64,000 nt of DNA, taken from positions 868,001 to 932,000 of the forward strand of contig BLZA01000007.1 in the NCBI GenBank assembly GCA_013423385.1. The letters run 5' to 3'. Position 1 is the stretch's first letter. Each line of letters begins with the position of its first letter. The notes beneath the pieces are model-generated. The model was not told the DNA's origin and searched no databases. It saw only the letters and a list, made by a program, of their open reading frames with translations. Shown in pieces: positions 45,871 through 56,154 of this stretch. The position numbers were made by a program, and so were the translations under genes. Source of the stretch: Naganishia liquefaciens. Taxonomy: Eukaryota; Basidiomycota; Tremellomycetes; Filobasidiales; Filobasidiaceae.

Positions 45871-48009
45871 TTACATGGTCAATACCGAGAATTGACTTCG
45901 AGGTTCGTCCCTGCTATCACGACTCTGTTGACGAATGTGACAGACATGAGCGGTGGCGCAAAAGAAGAGACAAGCATGAACGTACGTGACTCAGTATGAT
46001 TCTTGCCTCATCTATCATCAATCCACTGATGTCGTATGTCTCCGCGGTCCGGGTAATGACCAAATACGGCAAATTCGTCTCAAAATGAGGAACCCGAGAT
46101 TCCTCCAAGTACACTTTCGACGCGTGTTTTCGCGAAAAGTACTGCACGGTGTAATCGTCAAACATGATAAAGTTGTGTTCCCGGCTTGGACCGAGCATGT
46201 GTCCGTAGTCTGCTTCAAATTTGCGAATCGATGTGGGGGAAAAGTCAAAGATTTGCAAGTGGGATGGCCGCGGGGCGAGATCGTCCTCGTCGTCTTCGTC
46301 GTCTGTTGTTGGTATCTCGACACGGCTGATGTAGCGGTAGCCATGCACAAAGCAGACCTGCAAGCGGTAGCTGATCATTAGTGACCACGTACTCCTGCAC
46401 GACTTCCCACGTACCCATCGAGGAGTCGCTTCTGGTTCTTCCATGACTCGCGTGAGATGCTTCCACTGATCCCACTCGATGACCCGATCATCGTCGGTCA
46501 CCTCCACCTCCCGTTCCTGTGCCTCTTGCTCTAGCGTCTTCTCATAAGCCTTTGACATGTTTAGCAATCCCTCCTTGAGAAAGAAGACTACGGTTTCCTC
46601 GGCGATGGGGAATGCGCCGGCAGTGAGCACGAATTGCAAAGACAGCACCATCAGGCCCGTCTCTGGATCCTCGGTGAACGGTTTTAGCTTGCCCAGTGAA
46701 GTCTTCACGGACGTGCTGGGAAATGGCGGATCGGGCCTCGCCAGAATGGAACGGAGCTCTACAGAGCTGGTGGCAGTCGACTTATACGGATTCATGGAGA
46801 ACCGCGTGAGCAGTTTAGCCTGTTCAGGATTCCTTGGGTCCCGCTTTCCGTTGATTCCGTAGATGTCCAGGTGAACTCGATTTCCGTGATCTATCACGAG
46901 CAAAAATCTATGCTCGTCCAGCAGAATCATGGCAGGGGGCGATGTCAACGTGGAAAGGACCAATTCCTGTAAAGGGGATGTTTGTCAGCTCCTGAAATCC
47001 TGACCGCGTGCTCCGACGTACGCCCAGATTCTCCCCCGTCTTCCAGTTCCAGACTCGAACCATGTGTGACCGTGACCCATCTCCTTGATCGTCGATGAAA
47101 CCCGAGCTTGCCGGCGTGGCCGAGACGGCAAGGATGTCTCCGTAGATTTGCAGCAACTGATAAATGTTTCGGACCCGAGTAGACTCCTCGATGCTGTAAA
47201 GCGGTATCCGCGTGGCCAGAGGATGCGGTTGAAGTGATGATATCGTCAACAGATGGTATCTTAGTAGCGGCACGTTTGCTATCTGTGCGGTCCCGTATTT
47301 TCTGCATAGATTGTGGTCAGGTCTGCCAATACGGTTCCAGAGACGTGAGTACCTACATCTTTTCTGATATCACAATCAAATCTTGTGTTGGGTCAAAGGT
47401 GAGATCGGCAATGTCAAATCCGACATCCCGAGTCTCTGACGTGATTCGCTTCTTCAACTCATTATCGGCCCACGGCAATGCCACTAATCTGAGTAGATGT
47501 GGCTGGAAGCACGTCAACACGGGAAGCGGAGGGTCAAGATTTCGAGCCCACCTTGACGCCTCGTAATTGTTCCACCCAGTCAATGTTCCCCTCTGTGTGC
47601 AAAAAAATCCCTTCCTGCAATTCGTATATCGACGTCCGCCCGTTCACCGTGAATTCAAAATCCGTCCTCCGCGGACGCAGTGTCGACCACGACGCTATCC
47701 GCTCCTCCAGCTCCTTCAATTTCTCGACCGGCGGCTGATCTGGGTTGACGTCGACCAGATTATGCGTCAGCAGCATGAATTTATACCGGATTTTCGTGGA
47801 CTTGAAAACCGTCTGACAGCGTTTGTCGACCTGGTAATCATGCGAGGTCGTCAGCTGGTAAGCATGACAGCGCAGAACAATATGCAGCCTACCTGGCCCA
47901 AGCGGACATAGTCGCCGGCGGAAAGGTTTTCGTAGAACTGCTCTATGATCTCGTCGGGAAGATCAGCCCAGCCCGCCGGCGCGGGCACGGGATCTGCTGG
48001 AGGATCCAT
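45871..48009 (-). CDS. F-box protein, basidiomycete type
   Basis: F-box proteins bring substrates to SCF ubiquitin ligases through Skp1. The start (48007-48009) gives MDPPADPVPAPAGWADLPDE and IIEQFYENLSAGDYVRLGQ, the F-box helix pattern LP-E-I. Later exons read LEERIASWSTLRPRRTDFEF, NEASRW-like RWARNLDPPLPVL, and VRVWNWKTGENLG, which, with following strands such as ILLDEHRFLLVIDHGNRVHL, suggests a degenerate beta-propeller. The last part includes VFFLKEGLLNMSKAYEK and an acidic loop (TTDDEDDEDDLAPRP). The frame stays open to 45917, but a canonical intron (GTACGT..AACAG) just before it moves the stop to about 45871. Length is about 580 residues. The target is unknown, as is usual for this large fungal family. 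Confidence 0.65.
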
Positions 48010-48441
48010 GAATTCCGCGCGTGGAGATCTCGACGACCTCCTTGAAGCGGAGCGTTGGGCGTGTCGTGTCGAGCGAGAGCAGGAATATGCCAATTCCACT
48101 GCTATGTGGCCGACATCTCGCAGTGACGCCGACGTGACCAATGATGATGATTATCTCGCTAGAGCCGTCTATCTGTACAGTCTGGGACTTTATTCGGCTT
48201 ACTTTCCTCCATTCTCGAGACATTCTGCATCCGCGGTGGGGACTAGGGTGGATGCAGTGATCGAAGCTAAGCGCTGGCACTGCGAGGCAATTCGGCCGCA
48301 AGGAAATATCGAATTCGCCGGACCCGATAGCAAGGGCGAGTAGCACACAATCCGAACGCTAGAAGACCGATTCACGAGTGACGTCAGTTCAGTAGGTCAT
48401 TTTCACTGGACATCCATAAGTCATTCAAGCTGTACAACGCT
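48010..48441. other. Intergenic between F-box start and HIS4 end
   Basis: The stretch contains the F-box gene promoter and HIS4 3' UTR. The plus-strand frame here is a shadow. No other feature seen. Confidence 0.45.
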
Positions 48442-51173
48442 CTACTTGAGCTCGGCCAATCGGACCCGAACAGCATTTGCGTGAGCCTCGAGTCCTTCCC
48501 GCTCGGCGAGCGTAACAACAATGGGACCCAGCCGACGCAGACCACCTTGCGTGAGCTCTTGCGAGGTGATGTGTTTTTGGAAGGAGAGCGTGTTGACGCC
48601 GCTGAACTGTCGAGCATACCCGTACGTCGGGAGTGTGTGATTTGTGCCGGAAGCATAGTCTCCACAGCTGTAGATGTCAAACACAAATCAATGTCAAGAA
48701 ACTTTCGTCGCCCCGTGATCACTGACCTTTCTGGGGAAAAGGCGCCTACAAAGACACTTCCCGCATTATTGACCATCTTGACGGCTCCCGGTGAATCTGC
48801 CAAGTGCAAGATCAAGTGCTCTGGCGCGTATTCGTTCGAGAATGCCATCGCTTCCTCCAGAGCCTTGGTCTTGACAATCAGACTCTTCTTGATGGCCTGC
48901 TTGATGATGTCGACTCGTGGAAGAGCGCGTGCTTGACGATCAACTTCCACCTCGATCTCCTCGAGCATTGCGGCGTCAAGATCAATGGCCACCAAGACGA
49001 CTTGAGAGTCGATGCCGTGCTCAGCTTGCGAAAGCAAGTCGGACGCGACAAAGACCGGGTTGGCGGTCTTGTCCGCAATAACCTACAAGCAAGGGCTTGA
49101 GCATTCCGACTGCCGCCAAGCCGAAACACTTACCATGACTTCAGAAGGACCGGCCGGCATATCAATGCCGACCAAGGCATTTGTATCATTCTGCACCAGC
49201 ATCTTGGCCGCGGTAACCCACTGGTTACCAGGACCGAAGATTTTGTCCACCTTGGGGCATTCTTCGGTTCCATACGCCATCGCCGCAACGGCTTGCGCGC
49301 CACCCGCCTTCAAAATGCATGTAACACCCACGAGCTGCGCCACATACAAGACTTCTGGCGAAATGGAGCCGTCCTGTCGAGGAGGTGTCGCGAGCACGAT
49401 CGTGCCACAGCCGGCAACTTGCGCGGGCACACCCAAGTGCAGCGCGGTGGAGGGCAAGATGGCCGTTCCACCTGGAACGTAGATACCAACACGGTCGATC
49501 GGTCGCGCAAAGCGGGTGCAGACGACGCCCGGCATGGTTTCGACGACAAGGGGCTTTGTCTCGGCTTGCCCAACGTGGAATGCCTTCAAGTTGGCATAGG
49601 CGCTGTCAATGGCATCTCGAACGTTTTTCGGCAAAACGTCTTCCGGGATGGATTCCGGCGTATAGAAAGGCGGTCGCATGATGTTGGAATCTAATTGCAC
49701 TTGCAGCCTATCGAATTGCTGAGTGAACCCAGTGACAGCCGCATCGCCTTCATCTCGGACCTTGTTGACAATGGGCTTGACACGCTCAATCATGGCAGAA
49801 GAATCCATGACGGGTCGTTTCAAAAGCGCGGCCTTTTCCTCGACAGAGCACGAGCCCAGGGACGAAGTTCGCATACGGATCGGGGCATCCTCCTCGGCGG
49901 CGGTCGGTTCCGAGGGGAACGTTTTGGGCACGGGCGCGTCGGCAGTCGATTCCTTGGCTTGGCCAGGGATCTTTGCGTCGGGAGTAGGCGTCGCGGCAGA
50001 GCCGTTCTTGTCGGCCAATTTCTCCACCCACTTTTGCTTTGCGTCGCCCTGTCGTCGTTCGCCCTTCTTGCCCTTGGCGGCTTTCTCGTCCAAGCTTCTC
50101 TCTACGTCGGCCCAGCTGACACCGGCCTTGATGCAGCGAACCATGGTAAAGTAGAGAAGATCCGCCGCCTCGAATGCGACGTGTCGCGGATCACTGTCTT
50201 CAGCATCGACGAGCTCTTCCGCTTCCTCCATGATCTTTTGTTGCAGCAATTTCGGGTCGTTGAATAGCCGAGCAGTATAGGAGCCCTCGGGAGCGGACGC
50301 CAACCGGGACTTGAGGGTCTCCTCCAACGCAGCGATACCCTTCTTCTCGGCGCCAGACGTGACGTCGGAGAAACAACCCTCCGTTTCCAGGTGACAGAAG
50401 CCCGTGCCGCTCTGTTCGACCTCAAAAACGAGCGCATCATCGTCGCAGTCCTTGCGAAGCCTGACGACGCGTTGAGTCGATCCCGATGTCTCGCCCTTGC
50501 GCCAGAGGCCGTGCTTGCGCGACTGGTAGACACCTCGACCGGTCACGATGGATTCCGTCACGGACTCGACCGACGAGTAGACGAGGCCCAAGGGCAAGGA
50601 GGAAGTGCCTCCAGCGGCGCAGACGACGGTGGGGAAAAGCCCGTCCGGTCGATCCGACGTCAGGGTTGATGTGAATGCAAACGCAAGCGATGCCTTGGAC
50701 AGCTTGGAGATGGCCACGATTTTGGGCATTTCAGGGCTCGTCGATGCGCCTGATTCGGAAAAGATGAGTCCCGGGGATTCTAGCAAGTTGGCGCGCAGGT
50801 GCTTGATGGTCGCCGCATCGATATTGTCCGATCCCGTCAATATCAGACCGGCAAACTTGTGGTGCGTCGGCCGTCCTTGCGCTTGATCGACGGTCGTGCG
50901 CAGAATAACACGTTCCCGGCCAACACCTTCTGGCAAGTGGGTGTCGGAATCGATGACAACCTTGCTGGCGCCCTGAGCGAGCAGCTGCCCAGCGTTGGAT
51001 GCGTCACTTCCAACATCAATATAGTATTCGGCCGTGGCGGGCAGGTCGGCGATGACTTGAGCGTGTTCCGCCAAGACGAGGACGGGTCCGACCCGAACAC
51101 AGGCGGCGAGAAGGTCGGTATCGACCTGTGCGACTGGTCGGTTGAGCAATGGCAGGAGCGCTGGGTACACCAT
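48442..51173 (-). CDS. HIS4: Trifunctional histidine biosynthesis protein His4
   Basis: This single protein catalyses steps 2, 3, 9 and 10 of histidine synthesis: PR-ATP pyrophosphatase, PR-AMP cyclohydrolase and histidinol dehydrogenase. The N-terminal 210 residues are the fungal leader domain. The cyclohydrolase follows: [34 protein letters not shown] and [19 protein letters not shown], with its metal Cys/Asp residues. The pyrophosphatase reads [21 protein letters not shown] and [16 protein letters not shown] linker of about 80 residues precedes the dehydrogenase: [34 protein letters not shown] and [20 protein letters not shown]. After a second intron come [20 protein letters not shown] and the C-terminal [20 protein letters not shown]. 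Three exons, two introns (near 49100 and 48690). All active-site blocks are intact. Confidence 0.95.
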
Positions 51174-51247
51174 GGTGATGATGCGGGATGAGCAGGTGGA
51201 AGAAGGAGCAACTACGCACGGGGGACTTGATAAATCCGTCGCATGGC

Positions 51248-51281
51248 TGACTCGACTTTTTCCGATCGCCCGTGTGAGTCA
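51248..51281 (-). promoter_or_regulatory. Gcn4-type binding sites upstream of HIS4
   Basis: TGAGTCA (51275-51281) is the consensus site of Gcn4/CpcA-type bZIP activators, and TGACTC (51248-51253) is a near-match. They lie about 75-110 bp upstream of the HIS4 start codon, where amino-acid starvation control is expected. Use in this species is inferred. Confidence 0.55.
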
Positions 51282-51512
51282 TCTCGCCAAGCCCGCGCGA
51301 TCGAGCCGCCACAAGCAAGCACCGGCTCACCAGGTCAACGACGACTCCCCCCGTCAGCCGATACAGGACTAGTCGGCCAGACAAAACACAGAGTAACATA
51401 CATGTACTTGTTTAGACTTTATATGCATACAACCAGTAACCCACTCCCGCCGGCCAAAAAAACTATCGCCGCATTGAAAGCTTGCCCATTGACAAAGCGC
51501 CGACCTCCTCCA

Positions 51513-52230
51513 CTAGTACTCATACGCATCATCATGTCCCGCGCCCGCCTGCGTTGCCGCTCCCCGACCGACACCGGGCGCGCCACTCCCATACGCACCG
51601 ATCGCGCCGCCCGCAGCATTCCCCCCGCCCATACCCCCGCCCCAAACATGCGTCTCATCATACGGCGCACCGATTCCATTCCCCGCGGCCCCTAATCCGC
51701 TCGTCAGTGCTGGTCCGGCGCCACTCGCGATAGGGCCCGAGGTGGTGTCCATTTCGGCGACGCGGACTTGTTCGATGAAGGAGGCCTTGAGATCTCGGGT
51801 TTGGGTCATGAGCGCGATGCAGGCGTTGAGCAGCGCTTTCCGTGGCGAGACGTAGGGCTCCATGGCTTTATCGGTCTGTATACGCAGTTCCACTTGATTT
51901 GTGAGCGGATGTGGGATTCGGTAACCGGCAAAAAGGACGTTGCTGTCGAGCAAAAGTTGACTGAGGTAGATCGAATGTCAGCGGCGATGCAAGTCAAGAT
52001 GACACCAGCGCGAACGCTTACGATCTCAGCATGTTGCCCAGCGTGTGGTCCTGTGCATTCAGAAGCACCCGAATGGACCCCTCCAGCTTGGTATCATCCT
52101 GTACTTCCATGCTATCCGCGAGCAACCGCATCAGTATCTCAAGCACCCGGGATCTCACAAGACAGACGTACGCCTCCTGGCCATTCTCCGTGTCCACCAA
52201 CCATGCGGCGATTCTATCGGGATGATTCAT
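51513..52230 (-). CDS. RPB11: RNA polymerase II subunit Rpb11 with long Gly-rich tail
   Basis: Rpb11 pairs with Rpb3 in a platform needed for Pol II assembly. Exon 1 is MNHPDRIAAWLVDTENGQEA. Splicing then gives DDTKLEGSIRVLLNAQDHTL, and the next exon LLLDSNVLFAGYRIPHPLTN and QVELRIQTDKA, the family's alpha/beta core. The C-terminal helix reads ALLNACIALMTQTRDLKASF. Usual Rpb11 ends soon after this helix, at about 120 residues. Here about 65 further residues follow, rich in Gly, Ala and Ser and low in complexity, to the stop at 51513. Three exons. The start at 52228-52230 matches the conserved MNxPDR opening. The upstream neighbour candidate is on the same strand. Confidence 0.9.
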
Positions 52231-52740
52231 GGTAGACTAGATTCTCAAGGACGATTGACTGAACGAGTCGGAAAGGTAGATCGCGTCGACGGTTGGATCG
52301 AAAGTATATGCGGGAACAAGGGAGAAAGCACAGGAGGCGTCAGCGTCGGTTCCTTGCGAAAAGGGATCGAAGCGTCTTTCCGGCTGGTACACGGCGCCAA
52401 GGGATCTGATATCATTGCACGAGGGCCGAACGACAACCTCTTTGAACACTTTTTTTTGCGAGATTGTATAGCGATTGCATAGCTTGGGATAATGCCCAGA
52501 GCGAACGATGACAACACATGCAGCGAAAGAACACGATACTAACCGAAGACTATTATTCCGCAGGCAAGCGGCAAGCTGAATTCCTCCTCTACTTAATGCC
52601 TATTTTTCCCCTCTGACGCTACCGGCGCATGGAATGTTGATCCAGTCCACAGAAATCCAGCAGCTAATGACACGAAAACCGAAAACAAGCGTCAGCGTCA
52701 ATGCCAGTAAAACACCATCGAGAGACGGATCGAGCGTGTA

Positions 52741-53190
52741 TCAGCTAGAGGTTGTCAAACATTGCGATGAGATGAGCCAATCTTGTGCCCGAGAGCGACA
52801 AGATGGCTTCCATCCCACGCCGTTCTGAGACAATAAATATACCATCATGGAGAGGAGGTGCGAGGGGGGGGAGAATGAGAAGCAATGACTCACTTGTGGT
52901 GAGATGGCAAGTGCGGCTTGAGGCGTGATAAAGTGGTAGTCCCAGGAATGATGAACAATCTCGACCCATGTATCTGTCAACACTCGTACGCGTTCCCACC
53001 TGCGCGCGCGATCGACAAGCGGACATTCCACCCACCAATGTCCTCTTGAGCGATCGAGCAAAAGAGCATCCGCTAAGCAGACGTGTATGTCAAAGCCGCG
53101 CTTGTATCAAGTTTTACCTGCGCTTTCACTCGTCACGCCCACTCCCGCCTGCGTGCCGCCATGTTTCCCGCTCACCCACCTCTCTCCCAT
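52741..53190 (-). CDS. Candidate small unknown protein
   Basis: I do not recognise it and list it with reserve. From ATG 53188-53190 a 73-nt exon (MGERWVSGKHGGTQAGV..) joins through a canonical 45-nt intron (53073-53117) to a frame reading ADALLLDRSRGHWWVECPL, TDTWVEIVHHSWDYHFITP and QAALAISPQ. The Trp/His-rich composition looks coding. A GTGAGT..TCTCAG intron of 69 nt may follow; since 69 is a multiple of three, the frame stays open with or without it until TGA at 52741-52743. An alternative frame ends GMEAILSLSGTRLAHLIAMF. The gene would sit in the 1.57-kb space between RPB11 and RPL28. The rest of that space shows nothing else. Confidence 0.35.
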
Positions 53191-53625
53191 CGTCACCCTC
53201 CGTCCGGGGGGTCTCGCCGGAAGCTGGCGAGCGAGCGTACGCGACGACGTACGGACAGCGACCGACAGCGTGGGACAGCGCTCTCGAGTGGCAAGGTCAA
53301 TTCCTGGTACTCAGCACGCGCACAAGGCCTTGAGCGCTTCTTTCGGGAATCCCTCACCGACATCGACAAATTTGTTTGTTTAGGAGGACGTCAAGGTGGG
53401 TTCCCATTCCGTGCGGGTCGCGGTGCGGTCGACAGGGCGGTGCGTTTCGGATTTGCAAGGTGTTCATTCGGGAGAAGATGGAGGAAGGGAAGATAGCGGA
53501 AAGGGGAGAGGGAGGAAGGGAATGGGCATCGGGAGGATTTGACGGACGGCTTTGGCAAATGGTTCGATCAAGCATCAACGCGCAATGGAAATCGACATTT
53601 CGACAAATTCATCGATGAATACCAG

Positions 53626-53692
53626 TATTTGCAGGGTGGAAGCGAGATCATGCATGGTATTCGCAGGGTGGAAGCGAGATCATGCATGGTCG
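53626..53692. repeat. Tandem duplication of a 32-bp unit upstream of RPL28
   Basis: The unit starting GCAGGGTGGAAGCGAGATCA occurs at 53631 and again at 53663, nearly identical over 28-32 bp including GATCATGCATGG. It ends about 105 bp before the RPL28 start codon, so in its promoter or 5' leader. Confidence 0.9.
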
Positions 53693-53796
53693 GCAGGAAA
53701 ATCGAATGAGCCCTCGCAACTCCGAAACGACCGCTGCTGCCCGACCGCGGAAAATGCACCCCATACATGCAAAATCTTACCTCTTGCCTTTCATAG

Positions 53797-54361
53797 ATGC
53801 CTACCCGATTCTCCAACACCCGAAAGCACCGAGGACACGTCTCGGCCGGTCACGGTCGTATCGGCAAGCACCGAAAGTCTCCGGGTGGTCGAGGTAAGGC
53901 CGGTGGTCAGCACCACCACCGAACCAACTTCGACAAGTACCATCCCGGTTACTTCGGTAAGGTCGGTATGAGGCACTACCACGTCTTGCCCAACCACTAC
54001 TTCCGACCTACCATCAACATTGACAAGGTGAGTAGTCAACGTGATTAGAGCCGGAAAACGAATGATTGCTGATACAGCCCTGCGCAGCTCATCTCTCTGG
54101 ATGCCGCCAAGGTTGATGCCCCGGAAGGCACCGTCCCCGTCATCGACCTCTGCCAGCTCGGCAAGCACAAGCTGGTAAGTGGTCACGCCTGGACCATTCC
54201 ACCATTGCAGTCTGATTAATCATTTCCGCTTTTCCCCCTTCTCCTTGCAGCTCGGCAAGGGTCGTGTCGCCAAGCCCTTCATCGTCAAGGCCCGATTCGT
54301 CTCCAGGTTGGCTGAGCAGAAGATTCGGGAAGCTGGTGGTGTTGTCAAGCTCGTCGCTTAA
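53797..54361 (+). CDS. RPL28: 60S ribosomal protein L28 (uL15, L27a)
   Basis: This protein of the large ribosomal subunit lies near the E site. Exon 1 reads [20 protein letters not shown], then [20 protein letters not shown] and [20 protein letters not shown]. After two introns come [20 protein letters not shown] and [20 protein letters not shown], ending GGVVKLVA and TAA at 54359-54361. The length of about 145 residues is normal. The Gln in the GGQHHH motif, whose change gives cycloheximide resistance in yeasts, is the sensitive form. A pyrimidine-rich stretch ending TTTCATAG sits directly before the ATG, so an intron in the 5' leader, common in fungal ribosomal protein genes, is likely. Confidence 0.95.
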
Positions 54362-55893
54362 ATGCAGTATCGAATTGCGCCTCCTCTTTTCCGCCACCTT
54401 CCACCCACCCAAAAAAAAGCAACCAGCACATGAGGATTTCCAGAAGAGCCACGAGGTGGCAGGGCGGGCGCTGGTTTCGTTGTGCGTTTTCCCCCCGAGT
54501 GTGGGATACAGATAGTGCATCTGGTCTCCTGTCGTCTTTGAGCGTAGCATAGCTTGTTTTCTCCATTGTCTAGTATTAGCGGAATGGAGACAAAGGGATG
54601 CTACATGCATGGTTTTCTCAGATCACGGATTCGCAACAGGCACATCGAGGCTGGCGCGCTCGAAGTGAGAGTGTGTCTGAGCTTTTCAGCGTCGAGGGTT
54701 GGCCGAGCTAAATGCGAGCCCGCGCGACGATATCAGGATGTTGCAGATTCGGCACATCTTGCCAGCACACTCGCCACATTAGTCAAGAGTCTACGAGTGT
54801 TCTGTGCCAGATGCGAACTTCATGCGGAAGAGTTGTCTCCCTCCCCCGACTCTGCAGTCGTGGCGTCCTAAGGCGGATTGAGATGACAAAGACCGGTAAA
54901 CTGTCTTGTCCGGAACGGCTCGACAAGATTTCGATCGTCTTTCCGGACCAAAGAGATACGGGACTTGACACCCACGATAAGACGCCCGTTCGCTAGTACG
55001 GCGTCGGCAGTGACGTTTCGCTGCGATCATGAGATTTCGTTAACATGTCGTGAAATGGATGAGGAACTAAAGGAAAACAGCTTGCGGGGAATGGACATAT
55101 GGATAACAAGGCTGGACTACAAAGACTAACACGAATTGCCTTTTGCTAGAGGAGCACGAAGAAAGGATATCGGTTCATGCAGGCACGCCATGCTGTCGTT
55201 CAAACAAACGGCCTGAAGGCAAGGAGCGACGGGAGACGTTGAGCCGGATGAGGAGGGCCAGCTGTCATTGGCATATTCCTCTCCACCTATACGGCAGAAA
55301 TAATAACTGACAGGGTTCAGAATGAGGCTGTATGACACGATCCAGCAGGTCGTACAAGGGTCCTTGGCATTTTGTTCGAGATGCTGGGGTCACCTCGCAC
55401 CCGTGCCGAGGATCTCCTGTTGCGCTTGTGCTTTTTGCTTGGGCGTCCCATTCACCGCTGACTCGGCAGCTTTCTCCGCGTCGGATACCCTCTCCTGCCC
55501 TGTTGGATGAGAATCGCGGTGGGGCCGAGATCAACAAGCCGATCATGAAGGGTGGCAGAACGGAGATCCGTCGGAAGGCGATCCGGGGGTCATTAGGAGG
55601 TGATTATCGGGACATGAGAACGGGTATCGTACAGGGTCAGAGAGGTGGAATGAAGGAAGGATACGGGTAATCAGTCAGACAACGAGCTGGTGGAGAACAG
55701 AGCCAGAACGAGAGCATTGACTGCACGGGATCCGCTACGAGGTCGAGTTTCTGAAAGCCATTACTTTTCGCGACTTCGCATTGATTGTTATCACCGTACC
55801 AAGGCCCAAGTAGGTCTTGCGACCTATCCGGACCGCACTTCGTGTGACTTCCTGTCCCAAGCAACGCCAAATCGGAGGGTTAAGACCGAATCT
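54362..55893. other. Intergenic downstream of RPL28
   Basis: About 1.5 kb with the RPL28 3' UTR. Several 60-110-codon frames occur on both strands, but none has a family motif or splice support. No repeat seen. Confidence 0.4.
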
Positions 55894-56154
55894 TCACTTA
55901 CAGGTTCTGACTTCCCTAGGCCTCGTTCCGTTCTTCTCCGCTTTGCGTCTCTCTTCGACGTGACCTTTTGCCCAGATATATGAGCCCAAGCCCGCGACAA
56001 GTAACACGCCCCATCCATACGCCTAGTTGATGATAACATTTTTCAATGTCCCGAGGGCGATTTCGAATATTACATGCGAGTAGAATGGTTGGCGGTGAGA
56101 AGCCTGAAATGAAAGTGTTCAAGGCGGGCTTACAACTGATCCTGGGCGGTTCAT
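55894..56154 (-). CDS. Candidate small single-pass membrane protein (DUF4748-like)
   Basis: The last exon (55894-56022) reads AYGWGVLLVAGLGSYIWAKG followed by HVEERRKAEKNGTRP and stops at TGA 55894-55896. It has one hydrophobic helix and then a charged Lys/Glu/Arg stretch, the layout of small fungal DUF4748-type mitochondrial proteins; that link is from memory of the family's shape, not a search. A 51-nt canonical intron (56023-56073) joins it in frame to a 30-nt exon (ASHRQPFYSH). The start is unsettled. ATG at about 56154 (MNRPGSV) would need a 30-nt intron, shorter than others here; otherwise a longer upstream exon is involved. The product would be about 59 residues. Confidence 0.35.

Noticed and set aside
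49293-51191. Plus-strand frames across HIS4, up to about 190 codons
   Set aside because: They lie opposite an intact, well-conserved HIS4 frame and show no family motif.
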